A DNA stretch of 64,000 bases from Salvelinus alpinus (lineage: Eukaryota > Chordata > Actinopteri > Salmoniformes > Salmonidae), in the NCBI RefSeq assembly GCF_045679555.1, contig NC_092115.1:32243596-32307595 (forward strand), written 5' to 3'. How positions within the stretch are numbered: position 1 is the stretch's first letter; each line of letters starts with the position of its first letter. Below the pieces are notes generated by a model. It was not told the DNA's origin. It saw only the letters and a list, made by a program, of their open reading frames with translations, and searched no databases. The translations under genes were made by a program, and so were the position numbers. Of this stretch, positions 34,867 through 45,479 are shown piece after piece.

Positions 34867-36414
34867 GTAAGTTGCTCTATTTTAATCCTCTCCCCGTTTA
34901 TGTTGTTTGATGATCAGGAAAAACGGCAGCGGTTACATAAACATGCAAGACTAGGTAGGATAGAAATAGTATAGGTGAGGCGGCCAATCGGATCTCGGTG
35001 TGTTAGCAAGGAGCTGTTGTGCCACACAGACACAAAGGTTTGTTGTAACAGTAGCCAGTGTGTGGGGATAATCTGTGCCTTAAAGCAAGACTGGGCTAGC
35101 AGAGAAACATGTGGTGGTAAGCCAAGCTTAAATCCCCTCTGACCTTGCCCCCTTCCCTTCCGTCCCTTCCCTTGGAGCAGCCAGGAGAGGAGATGAAAGG
35201 GTGTGGTGATGCCTTTACTGCCACCTAGAGGATGGTTCACAGACTGGTGGGGGGAAACATCTTCAAGGCCACTTCTTCTGTTGACTTCAAGTATTTATTC
35301 AATAATTATTGAATGTTTTTGAGTGATCATCTACCTACAATTCTATTGAAATACATTTACAGAGTTCCTTTTGATAAAACATGAAATGCATTAATTTAAA
35401 AGGGACTGTTCCTTATTCCACTTGTTTAAAAAAATTATTATGCCTAAATCTCAAATACAAATTACTCAAGTACAATGTAACAACATCATAATACAATGTT
35501 GTTACTATAGTTATTCCAGTGATACTACACAGGTGCACTGTATAGATACAGATATTGCATTTAGTGTACATTTTTTAGTTACAACCATGCCCGATAGTTT
35601 GGTTTTTGACAACACCAGCAGTAAGTGCACCAAACATTTTGGCTTGTTTTGCAGTCTCTTCTCCTCTGGCATACAGACCAACCCATAATGTCCTTCAGAG
35701 ATCTCAATGAACAGTCAAGTGAATCATCATTGAGAACATAAAATGTCCTCATACCCTTTGCCATAAATTGTGGTGTAGGAGGAGGAGTGGTGTTGGTGAA
35801 GGGATGGAATACAGCTAGATGATAGAGGAAATTAAATCTCTCAAACAAAAGACGGGACTAACGAAGGTCGACAGGCTCCTTTTCATTTCACGTTGCACAA
35901 GTTTGTCACAATGGTTTATGGCCAGCCGTTTCATCTTTCAGCAGCCATAGCTTGGGATTAATAGCCCCTTAAAGGCACACAGCTGTGAATGCTCTATGGC
36001 TTGTGGCAGGCTATGTTTGTCAGGGTCGCCGTTGGTATTTTGATATGAAGAGACATCCTCTAATGTATGGCATGGGGGCTGTGTTAAATCTTGCCTATAG
36101 CTCCCGCTATACGACAGGATCACCAAGCCCAACAACATTATCTCAATTTTCCTGAGCTTTCTCTGAGGAAAGCTATCCAGCTTATTGCATTATAGCTCAA
36201 CATAGTTATTATTGAAGACAGACCTAGTACAAATCCAAGCATCACATAAATATCTTGCAGTTATATTTTTTTGTTGCGCGAAAATAATTTTGATGAATGG
36301 AATCTATACACTAAAAACAGGAGTGATGTGGAGTGCCTCAATGCAAATATAGCACACTTCTATAGTTGCCATGGTGCCCTAAGTAGCAGCCTATGCAGAG
36401 AGCTCCTGTAGATA
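34867..36414. other. no recognised feature
   Basis: Unique-looking DNA. Frames 34914-35240, 35422-35688, 35579-35848 and 35938-36138 are short, on mixed strands, and have no recognisable domains. Confidence 0.35.
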
Positions 36415-37499
36415 CAATGCATTCGGAAAGTTTTCAGACATCTTGACTTTTTCTTAATTTTGTTATGTTACAGCCTTATTCACCTGCCTGACCAAGGCCC
36501 TTCTCCCCCGATTGCTCAGTTTGGCCGGGAGCCCAGTTCTATGAAGAGTCTTGGTGGTTACAAACTTCTTCCATTTAGGAATGATGGATGGCACTGTGTT
36601 CTTGGGGACCTTCAATGCTGCAGAAATGTTTTGGTACCCTTCTCCAGATCAATGACTCGACACAATCCTGTCTCGGAGTTCTACGGACAATTCCTTCACC
36701 CTCATGACTTTGTTTTTGCTCTGATGTGCACTGTCAACTGTGGGACGTTATATAGACAGGTGTGTGCCTTTTCAAATCATGTCCAATCAATTGAATTTAA
36801 CACAGGTTATCACATTTCAGGAGAAGACCCAGATGATCTCAATGCAGACCGTGTCGAAGTAACAAAAGTGCATTACTAGAACAGGGGGCAGGCAAAATGA
36901 CAGGTCAAGAGCAGACAGAGTCAGTAATCCAGATCAGAGTCCATAAGGTATAGAACAGCAGGCAGTCTCGGTGTCTTGGAAGGCATAAGTCGGTAATCCA
37001 GGGTGGTGTGACAAGGTACAGAACGGCAGGCAGACTCAGGGTCAGGGCAGGCAGAAATGGTCAAAACAGGAGACAGGAGCAAGGGGAAAACCACTGGGAG
37101 GCTTGATGAACAAAACGAACTGGCAACAGACAAACAAAGAACACGGGTATAAATACACTGGGGATAATGGGGAAGATGGGCAACACCTGGAGGGGGGTGG
37201 AGACAAGCACAAAGACAGGTGAAACAGATCAGGTTGTGACACAGGTGGACTCCAATCAAGTTGTAGAAACATCTCAAGGAGAATCAATGGAAACAGGATG
37301 CACCTGTGCTCAATTTCTAGTCTCATAGCAAAGGGTCTGAATACTTAAGGTTTCAGTTTTTTTTCTTCTTTTTTTCCGCTTCGTCATCATGGTGTAGATT
37401 GATGAGGACATTTTTTTATTTAATACATTTTAGAATAAGGCTGTAACGTAACAAAATGTGGTAAAACGGAAGGGGTCTGAATACTTTCCGAATACACTG
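36415..37499 (-). mobile_element. Tc1/mariner deletion derivative (fourth family)
   Basis: Ends CAATGCATTCGGAAAGTTTTC and GAATACTTTCCGAATACACTG are inverse, with TA at 36413-36414 and 37500-37501. Inverse-orientation transposase N-terminal coding sequence (CTGACCAAGGCCCTTCTCCC, CTTCAATGCTGCAGAAATG) is present but the catalytic domain is deleted. An LTR-like insertion occupies 36807-37240. Confidence 0.85.
36807..37240 (-). mobile_element. probable solo LTR inserted in the Tc1 derivative
   Basis: Tc1 sequence is interrupted between AATTTAACACAGG and ACAGGTGGACTCC, so CAGG or ACAGG is duplicated. On the minus strand the insert begins (T)GTCACAACCTGATCTG and ends GAAATGTGATAA. It contains degenerate internal repeats (GGTATAGAACAGCAGGCAG and GGTACAGAACGGCAGGCAG). 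Non-coding. LTR identity is inferred from size, duplication and the TGTCAC start. Confidence 0.5.
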
Positions 37500-37589
37500 T
37501 ATGTAGCTGTATATTTAATTATTTTTAAGTGTTTTTAATTTTGTTTTGTTTTATCAGCTGTTTTGTTTTTGATTTTTACAGGCTGCGGG

Positions 37590-37910
37590 CTTCGGCACTC
37601 GGCGGTCCCGTTCTGTGAGCTTGTGTTGCCTACCACTTCGTGGCTGAGCCGTTGTTTTTAAACATTTCCACTTCACAATAACAGCAGTTACAGTCGACCG
37701 GGGCAGCTCTTGCAAGGCAGAAATTTGACGAACTGACTTTTTGGAAAGGTGGCATCCTATGACGGTGCCATGTTGAAAGTCACTGAGCTTTTCAGTAAGG
37801 CCATACTACTGTCAATGTTTTATACACCTGTCAGCAACGGGTGTGGCTGAAATAGCTAAATCCACTAATTTGAATTGGTGTCCACATACTTTTGCACATT
37901 TAGTGTATGT
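37590..37910 (-). repeat. Tc1 element end fragment (third family)
   Basis: Read on the minus strand it matches the first 330 bases of the element at 13048: TIR CACTAAATGTGCAAAAGTATG, then CTACCTTTCCAAAAAGTCAG-like helix-turn-helix coding sequence, ending within the GGGACCGCCGAGTGCCGAAG segment. Truncated, no catalytic domain. Confidence 0.75.
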
Positions 37911-38094
37911 ATGTATATATATTTGTACTGCTCTAGGGATATAATTATTGTTTGGATATTCTTATTTACTATTATGTATTGATTTACTTTTTACTCTTAA
38001 TGTGGTGCGCACTGCAGAGAACACTGGAACAATTATCACTGTGAATTATTGTAATAATTGTAATAATAATTATTGATGGGTTGCCAATTCATTC

Positions 38095-38366
38095 ATTGTC
38101 ATTCATTGTAGGCAGAGATTAGGAGAAAGTGACTGGCAACAGGATAAATAATAATATTAAGAGTAAACAGTATTGGAGCAGCATACTGTAAGTGGTGGGT
38201 GAGTGTGCGCATGTAAGTGTAAGTGTGTGGGTGTTAGTGGAGTGTGTGAGTGTGCAAGAGTGTCAGTGTAGACGAGATAGGCGAAAATATATGTAAACAG
38301 GGCCGAAAAGTGACTGGTAGAAGGAATATATAAATACTTATGGTAATATACCAATGGTAATATATA
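38095..38366 (+). repeat. LINE 3' region hosting the Sleeping-Beauty-type element
   Basis: AGTGACTGGCAACAGGATAAA, a GTGAGTGTGTG-rich stretch and AAACAGGGCCGAAAAGTGAC resemble salmonid LINE 3' sequence. After the Tc1 element, 44789-44845 continues with CAGTGGCTAATGGGGATCC and AATAAATACC, the tail end. Left limit approximate. Confidence 0.5.
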
Positions 38367-38758
38367 CAGTTGAAGTCGGAAGGTTAACATAAAACTTAGG
38401 TTGGAGTCATGTTAACATAAAACTTTTCAACCACTGCACAAATGTCTTGTTAACAAACTATAGTTTTGGCAAGTCGGTTAGAACATCTACTTTGTGCATG
38501 ACACAAGTAATTTTTCCAACAATTGTTTACAGACAGATTATTTCACTTATAATTCACTGTATCACAATTCCAGTGGGTCAGAAGTTTACATACACTAAGT
38601 TGACTGTGCCTTTAAACAGCTTTGAAAATTCCAGAAAATGATGTCATGGCTTTAGAAGCTTCTGATAGGCTAATTGACATCATTTGAGTCAATTGGAGGT
38701 GTACCTGTGGATGTATTTCAAGGCCTACCTTCAAACTCAGTGCCTCTTCGCTTGACAT

Positions 38759-39138
38759 CATGGGAAAATCAAAAGAAATCAGCCAAGACTTCAGAAAATA
38801 AATTGTAGGCCTCCATAAGTCTGGTTCATCCTTGAGCAATTTCCAAATGCCTGCAGGTAACACGTTCATCTGTACAAACAATAGTACGCAAGTATAAACA
38901 CCATGGGACCACGCAGCCGTCATACCGCTCAGGAAGGAGAAGCGTTCTGTCTCCTAGAGATGAACGTACTTTGGTGCGAGAAGTGCGAATCAATGCCAGA
39001 ACAACAGCAAAGGACCTTGTGAAGATGCTGGAGGAAAGAGGCACAAAAGTATCTGTTTGCTGCAGGAGGGACTGGTGCACTTCACAAAATAGATGGCATC
39101 ATGAGGGAGGAAAATTATGTGGATATATTGAAGCAACA
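38759..39138 (+). pseudogene. Sleeping-Beauty-type transposase, N-terminal part
   Basis: Starts ATG GGA AAA TCA AAA ([11 protein letters not shown]), with a stop codon at codon 14. It continues with the paired-type DNA-binding region ([18 protein letters not shown] in mutated form) and LVREVRINARTTAKDLVKML. Then an internal deletion of roughly 100 codons removes the first catalytic Asp. The frame rejoins at TGALHKIDGIMR-like sequence and ends at the LTR element. Confidence 0.8.
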
Positions 39139-39837
39139 TGTTACGGATACAAGTGTTCTGTGTGTATCCTGTGTATTTCTTTTCTCTCCTTCTCCCCTAC
39201 TCACAGGTGACAATAATCATTCCCCAATCAGTCATCAATCAGTCGCTAATCGGAAGACACCTGCTCCTTTTCCCTTACCCAATCACAGTCCCTTTCCCTT
39301 GGTTTAAAACCCCTGTCAGTTGTTTTCTCCCCAGCTCAATCTCTTTTGTAAATGCCTTCTGTCTGTAGATCGCTTGTGTGTTTTGCATCTACATGTCACT
39401 TTGTCCCCACCTGTGAGTATTGTTTTGGTTATGGTGTTTGAGTGTTTGTTTGATGGTGGGAAAAGGGGGTAACCAGACAAGTCGCCCTTGGGCATACACT
39501 ACCCGTAGGTAAACTTTGTTATATAAACACTAGTTAGAACTGGGCGGACCACCCCCTGTATTTTTGTTTAGTTAGTTAGCTGTTTGTGAAATAGGCTAGT
39601 CTAGCTTAGGGGTGTTTTTGGATTATTCTTTCATTCCTTGGGTCCCGCTCAGCCCCTTTTCCTGCTCCCCCCCATTTACCGTGTGTTTATAAATAAACAT
39701 TTAGTGTTTGACGGTAATTAAGTTGTCTGTGTTATTTGTTCTCACTGTTACGTTGTCACTATAATAATTTGCATGAGTTGTGTTACGGGTCCCATTACCA
39801 TCCCCCCTAGATTGTCGGGCCAAAGGGATTCGTAACA
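39139..39837 (+). repeat. Gmr1-like 5' LTR
   Basis: 699 bases, TG...CA. It contains TTTATAAATAAACATTTAGTG near 39687, combining a TATA-like and an AATAAA signal. The short frames at 39101-39368 recur in the 3' LTR and are not genes. Confidence 0.92.
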
Positions 39838-39841
39838 TAAG

Positions 39842-39859
39842 TGGGAGCTCATCCGGGAT
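39842..39859 (+). promoter_or_regulatory. tRNA primer binding site (Gmr1-like element)
   Basis: TGGGAGCTCATCCGGGAT starts four bases after the LTR. It resembles the tRNA-Pro primer site of vertebrate retroelements (TGGGGGCTCGTCCGGGAT) with two differences. This contrasts with the absence of such a site in families A and B. Confidence 0.7.
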
Positions 39860-39981
39860 CTGTCATTACTGACACCCATACCGCTTGTGCAGATTGTTTT
39901 AGTGGTCTAGTTCAGTGTTGAACGTTATAGCTAAAGTAGAATTGGTGTTTGCTATTTGTTGGCTCTGTGTAGTATTTAAAA

Positions 39982-40125
39982 ATGGCTACATTTGATTTGA
40001 AGTCCTTTTTGGATAACCCTTCGTGGGAGGTTTTTGATAGGTGTCGTAGAGTTGATTTAATGACCTTGGCTGACCATTATTCAGTATTGATTCCACAGAA
40101 TGGAGTTAAAAATGGAGATGTGTAA
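39982..40125 (+). CDS. short gag N-terminal frame (Gmr1-like), out of frame with the main ORF
   Basis: ATG in good context (AAAATGG) opens 47 codons beginning MATFDLKSFLDNPSWEVFDR, then stops at 40123. Its composition and position right after the 5' untranslated leader suggest it is the true gag start. The main ORF starts in another frame at 40100, overlapping by 26 bases, so a small deletion probably shifted the frame. Alternatively the two are separate products. Confidence 0.55.
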   Translation: MATFDLKSFLDNPSWEVFDRCRRVDLMTLADHYSVLIPQNGVKNGDV

Positions 40126-43100
40126 AATTGAGGCAGAAAAAGAACGAGAACAGCGGCAGATGGAGTTAAAAATGCGCCAGATGGAACTGGAGGCAGAGAC
40201 AGCGAGGCTAGCCTTCGTTCCTGCAGTGACCGTTAGTGAGCCGTCCTCACCAACTAGAGATCCCAACACTTTTGACATTAGTAGGCAGATTGCCTTAGTA
40301 CCTTTGTTCAGAGAGTCAGAGGTTGACTCCTATTTTTGTGTATTTGAACGTATAGCCGTAGCCTTGAAATGGCCTAAAGAGGTATGGTGCCTATTACTTC
40401 AGTGTAAATTAACTGGTAAAGCCCAAGAGGTTTTGTCAGTGCTACCTCTTGAAGACAGTTTAAATTATGAAGTGGTCAAAGCTACTGTTCTTCGCGCCTA
40501 TGAGCTTGTGCCTGAGGCATACCGACAGAGATTTAGGTCTCATAAGAAGTCTTCTAGTAAGACTTATGTGGAATTTGCTAGAGAGAAGGGAAATCTGTTT
40601 GATAAATGGCATGCTGCTAGCAAGGTAACTGATTTTAACTCTCTCCGGGAGTTAATTTTGTTGGAAGAGTTAAAAAATTGCTTACCTGAACGCATTGTAG
40701 TGTACCTAAACGAACAGAAAGTAGCCTCCCTGTCAGAAGCGTCTGTGTTGGCAGACGAGTTTGTGTTGACGCACAAGAGTGTGTTTTCGGCTCATACTGA
40801 GAGTAGAGTTACAGAATTGCCTACTTATAGCCCTAGTCGGCCAGCAGTATATCAAGCACGCCAGAAAAATGAGCGTCCCTGTTTCTATTGTCATAAGGTG
40901 GGACATATGATTAATGATTGCTTCCTGCTAAAACGTAAACAAGGGATGCCTCTTCGTGCCAAGCCACCAACAGGTGTTGGTCTAATTCGTACGGTTGTGA
41001 GGTCTGAAACGAAACAGGTGCCTAAGGGTAAATGTATTTTGAAAGACCCAGTTCCCGACCGTAGTTATGAACCGTTCATTTTCGAGGGGTTTGTGTCCCT
41101 AGCGAATGACGAAGCGTCTCAGCGTCCGGTTAAAATCCTTAGAGATACTGGTGCGGCGCAGTCGTTTATATTGTCTGATGTGTTGCCCTTATCCGACGAT
41201 ACATACTGTGGTTCCAGTATGTTAGTTCAGGGTATAGAAATGGGTTTTGTCCCAGTGCCATTGCACTTTGTGAAAGTACACTCTGAGTTAATCAGTGGAA
41301 TATTCAGAGTGGGGGTACGTCCTATGTTGCCAGTAAAAGGTGTGACCTTTATAATGGGTAACGATATTGCCAGAGGAAAGGTAATACCCGTATTGGAAGT
41401 ATTGGATAAAAGTGACCACTCTCTCTCCAATGAGCTGGCACAGAGTTATCCACATGTGTTCCCTGCTTGTGCTGTCACTCGTGCTCAGGCACGACAAGAG
41501 AGTGACGTGATAGATTTGTCGAACACTGTTCTGTTCAAAGAGGATGATCAAGAGGATGGGTTGTGCGCTACCTCTGGGAAGCTGATCACCTCTGACAAAC
41601 AGCCCAGGAAAGAAGCGAAGAATGTTGAACTTATTGCTGATGCAATACAGTTACCAGTCACTCGTGAGCAGCTGGTTGCTAACCAAAAGGTTGACACCAA
41701 GCTTGCTAAATGTTTTTCTAGTGTTGTCTCATTGGAAGAGGTAAAGAAGAAAAACGTGGCTTACTTCATTGATGGTAATCTCCTCATGCGTAAATGGACA
41801 TCCCATGATGACGCGGGCAGAGATTGGAATGCTGTTTACCAAATAGTGATTCCTACAGCCTTTCGACAAAATGTGTTATCCCTTGCTCATGATCACCAGT
41901 GGTCTGGTCATTTAGGAATCACAAAAACTTATGATCGGATTCTTCGCCATTTCTTTTGGCCAGGTTTAAAACAAGATGTGGCTCAGTACTATCGTACATG
42001 CCACACATGTCAGATAACAGGAAAACCAAATCAGGTTATTCCTCCCGCTCCTCTTTGTCCAATACCTGTCATAGGTGAACCATTCGAACATGTGGTGGTT
42101 GATTGTGTTGGACCGTTACCGAAGACAAAATCGGGTAACCAGTTTCTGTTGACAATTATGTGTATGGCAACAAGATACCCCGAGGCCATTCCTCTGCGGA
42201 GGATTACAGCCCCGGTAGTGAGTAAAGCCTTAATTAAATTCTTCACGACATTCGGATTACCTAAGGTGGTACAAAGTGATCAAGGTACCAATGTCCTGTC
42301 CAAGCTTTTCAAGCAGGTGTTAAAATCCTTGTCAATTACGCACCGTGTGTCAAGCGCCTATCACCCAGAGTCTCAGGGTGCGCTTGAACGTTGGCATCAG
42401 ACATTGAAGTCTATGCTACGTAAATATTGTTTGGAATCTGAGAAAGATTGGGATGAGGGAGTTCCTCTAGTTTTGTTTGCTGCTCGTGAAACTGTACAGG
42501 AGTCCCTAGGTTTCAGCCCGGCTGAACTAGTGTTTGGTCACACAGTGAGAGGACCAATGAAAGTTCTTAAAGAACAGTTTTTGTCCCAAGAGTTGTGTAC
42601 AGGAGATGAAAATGTGTTGGACTACGTTAGTCGCTTTCGGGAGCGCCTACACCAAGCCTGTGCTCTTGCAAAGGAAGCTCTGTCTTCCTCCCAAAGGAGC
42701 ATGAAAAGACACTATGATAAAGAGGCTGTTTCTCGTCCATTACAGCCAGGTGACCAAGTACTGGTGTTATTGCCTGTTCCAGGATCTTCACTGTCAGCTC
42801 GTTTCTCTGGTCCTTATGTCATTGAGAAGAAATTAAGTGAAACTGATTATGTGCTTCAAACGCCTGATAGAAAACGCCAATCTCGTGTGTGCCACATTAA
42901 CATGTTAAAAGCATACCACACCCGACCCATCACCCAAGTGGATAGTTCAAAAACAGAGGAAGGTACGGCTGTCTCCGCTGCTTCTACTGCTATGATAGTG
43001 GACTGTCATATTGATAATGTTGAGGGAGATGGATTAGAGTTGCGCAATACTCAGCAGCAGTGCGTTAGATTGCCCAACTCAGAAATGCTGTTGTCTATCC

Positions 43101-43486
43101 AGTCAGGTCTGGTTCATTTAACGGACGGACAGGCCGACGATGTTGTGAGGCTACTACACAGTTTTCCATGTCTCTTTAATGACGTTCCTACTCGCACAAA
43201 CGTGTTGGAACATGACATTAATGTTGGAAATGCTACACCTATCAAGCAACACCCCTATCGTATCAACGCTTCCAAAAGGAAGATAATGAGGGATGAAGTG
43301 ACATATTTGTTGGAGAATGACCTGGCTACGCCAAGTTCAAGCCCTTGGAATTCTCCTTGCATTCTGGTTCCTAAACCTGATGGTACGTCCAGGTTATGTA
43401 CGGATTATCGAAAGGTTAATTCTGTCACGTGTGTAAAAACTAATGATGTTTGTATGTTTTGTAAATGTGTTCGCAATCCCTAGGGT
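40100..43486 (+). CDS. Gmr1-like gag-protease-integrase-RT(partial) polyprotein
   Basis: 1127 codons. A Glu/Lys-rich coiled segment comes first (residues 1-37). A capsid segment at about 140-225 has AYRQRFRSHKKSSSKTYVEF and LRELILLEELKNCLPERI, resembling the SCAN domain. The zinc knuckle CFYCHKVGHMINDC is near 260-273. The protease loop LRDTGAAQS is near 348. The integrase zinc domain HLGITKTYDRI...CHTC is near 604-637. The integrase core has Asp near 667 (VVVDCVGPLP), Asp near 727 (VQSDQGTNV) and Glu 36 residues on (GALERWHQT), so the DDE triad with 35-residue spacing is intact. From about 1040 the RT begins (LLENDLATPSSSPWNSPC, GTSRLCTDYRKVN). It ends after about 20 unrelated codons, so the RT active site and RNase H are missing. 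The element needs RT from elsewhere. Confidence 0.88.
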
Positions 43487-43506
43487 TGCGCTTTTAAGGG
43501 TGGGAG

Positions 43507-44206
43507 TGTTACGGATACAAGTGTTCTGTGTGTATCCTGTGTATTTCTTTTCTCTCCTTCTCCCCTACTCACAGGTGACAATAATCATTCCCCAATCAGT
43601 CATCAATCAGTCGCTAATCGGAAGACACCTGCTCCTTTTCCCTTACCCAATCACAGTCCCTTTCCCTTGGTTTAAAACCCCTGTCAGTTGTTTTCTCCCC
43701 AGCTCAATCTCTTTTGTAAATGCCTTCTGTCTGTAGATCGCTTGTGTGTTTTGCATCTACATGTCACTTTGTCCCCACCTGTGAGTATTGTTTTGGTTAT
43801 GGTGTTTGAGTGTTTGTTTGATGGTGGGAAAAGGGGGTAACCAGACAAGTCGCCCTTGGGCATACACTACCCGTAGGTAAACTTTGTTATATAAACACTA
43901 GTTAGAACTGGGCGGACCACCCCCTGTATTTTTGGTTAGTTAGTTAGCTGTTTGTGAAATAGGCTAGTCTAGCTTAGGGGTGTTTTTGGATTATTCTTTC
44001 ATTCCTTGGGTCCCGCTCAGCCCCTTTTCCTGCTCCCCCCCCATTTACCGTGTGTTTATAAATAAACATTTAGTGTTTGACGGTAATTAAGTTGTCTGTG
44101 TTATTTGTTCTCACTGTTACGTTGTCAATATAATAATTTGCATGAGTTGTGTTACGGGTCCCATTACCATCCCCCCTAGATTGTCGGGCCAAAGGGATTC
44201 GTAACA
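43507..44206 (+). repeat. Gmr1-like 3' LTR
   Basis: 700 bases. Differences from the 5' LTR seen on reading: GTTTAG/GGTTAG, one extra C in the C-run before ATTTACCG, and GTCACT/GTCAAT. Preceded by the purine tract GGGTGGGAG. Confidence 0.92.
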
Positions 44207-44616
44207 AACATCTCAAGACATCAGTCAGAAAGTTAAAGCTTGGTCGCAAATGGGCCTTCCAAATGGACAATGACCCCAAGCATACTTCCAAAGTTGTGGC
44301 AAAATGGCTTAAGGACAACAAAGTCAAGGTATTGGAGTGGCCATCACAAAGCCCTGACCTCAATCCTATAGAAAATTTGTGGGCAGAACTGAAAAAGCAT
44401 GTGCGAGCAAGGAGGCCTACAAACCTGACTCAGTTACACCAGCTCTGTCAGGAGGAATGGGCCAATATTCACCCAACCTATTGTGGGAAGCTTGTGGAAG
44501 GCTACCCGAAATGTTTAACCCAAGTTAAACAATTGAAAGGCAATGCTACCAAATACTCATTGAGTGTATGTAAACTTCTGACCCACTGGGAATGTGATGA
44601 AAGAAATAAATGCTGA
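44207..44616 (+). pseudogene. Sleeping-Beauty-type transposase, C-terminal part
   Basis: Continues the transposase after the LTR element: LKTSVRKLKLGRKWAF, then QMDNDPKHTSK (second catalytic Asp) and SPDLNPIENLWAELKK (catalytic Glu), both intact with 34-residue spacing, and the normal C-terminus near GNATKY. The frame runs on past it into the inner repeat. Only the first catalytic Asp, deleted in the N-terminal part, is missing. Confidence 0.88.
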
Positions 44617-44845
44617 CATAAATAATTCTCTCTGCTATTATTCTGACATTTCACATTCTTAAAATAAAGTGGTGATCCTAACTGACCAAAGACAGGGAAT
44701 TTTTACTCAGATTGAATGTCAGGAATTGTGAAAAGCTGAGGTTATATGTATTTGGCTAAGGTGTATGTAAACTTCCGACTTCACTGTAGATGATGCTTTT
44801 ACAGTGGCTAATGGGGATCCTAATAAATACCAAGGAGTGTGGCGC

Positions 44846-45278
44846 TTGTTGTCTTGGGCCAATCACAAGTTATCAAAGCGGCACTAGGTTCTGGCTCTGT
44901 GTGTACCCAGTAAGGAGATCATTGGAATTAAAATTATGGAATTAAAAGTTAAAGGTCCAATGCTGCCATTTTTATGTCATTGTCAAGTAATTTCTGGGTA
45001 ACAGTTCAGTACCTTACTGGGATTTTTTTCAATTAAAATGGTCAAATAGAAACAAAAATAGCTTCTTAACAAATAGCAATTTCTCAAGTAAGAGTTTTGA
45101 TAGGACTGTCATGGAGTGTGAGTGGGGAGGGGGAAAATTAAATTAGCTGTTATTGGCAGAGAGGTTTGGAAGTCTCTTTCTTATTGGCCTATTTAATTTA
45201 CCGCATGGTAATGTCGCCATGGAAGGCCAATACTCCTTCCCACCAAAACAGGCTGACATTTTTCAAACAGGACTAACG
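44846..45278. other. no recognised feature
   Basis: Unique-looking AT-rich sequence. The 63-codon plus frame at 45153-45344 has no recognisable domain. Confidence 0.35.
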
Positions 45279-45396
45279 ATGTTAGGCCTACAACGTGTTC
45301 TCTACCAGGATCTGTACCGAAGTCCGTATATTGAGTATCCTTAAACCAATATCATGTGTATTTATCTTGGTTGTGAACACGTTGTAGGCCTAACAT
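45279..45396. repeat. 22-bp perfect inverted repeat
   Basis: ATGTTAGGCCTACAACGTGT (45279 on) recurs inverted at 45375-45396 (ACACGTTGTAGGCCTAACAT) with 74 bases between. No transposon ends or target duplication seen, so origin unknown. Confidence 0.7.
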
Positions 45397-45479
45397 GTCA
45401 TTTATGATTGGTAATCCAGGCCAGAACTTGTGCCACTTAGAATACATATCTCAAAACAGTATAATTTGTCATCTAGTTA

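Larger units (their letters stand above)
39139..44206 (+). mobile_element. Gmr1-like Gypsy retrotransposon, deletion derivative, young
   Basis: LTRs 39139-39837 and 43507-44206 (699 and 700 bases, TGTTACGGATAC...TTCGTAACA) differ by only about three changes on reading. The target duplication is AACA (39135-39138 and 44207-44210) within the transposase. Four bases after the 5' LTR is a primer site, TGGGAGCTCATCCGGGAT (39842-39859), close to the tRNA-Pro type site. A polypurine tract AAGGGTGGGAG precedes the 3' LTR. The single long ORF has the order gag, protease, integrase, then the start of RT. This is the unusual pol order of the Gmr1 group (Goodwin and Poulter). Most of RT and all of RNase H are deleted. 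Confidence 0.9.
38367..44786 (+). mobile_element. Sleeping-Beauty-type salmonid Tc1 element carrying a Gypsy element
   Basis: Outer ends CAGTTGAAGTCGGAAGGTTA and TAAACTTCCGACTTCACTG are inverse, with TA at 38365-38366 and 44787-44788. Inner repeats (about 38573-38598 CAGTGGGTCAGAAGTTTACA, and the inverse at about 44570) give the IR/DR layout of this family, with two direct repeats in each long inverted repeat. The transposase on the plus strand is deleted internally and split by the LTR element 39139-44206. Excluding that element the length is about 1.35 kb, short of the usual 1.6 kb because of the deletion. Confidence 0.92.

Noticed and set aside
39101..39368. Short frames in the Gmr1-like LTR as genes
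   Set aside because: Repeated in both LTRs and not related to any domain; 5' untranslated and promoter sequence.
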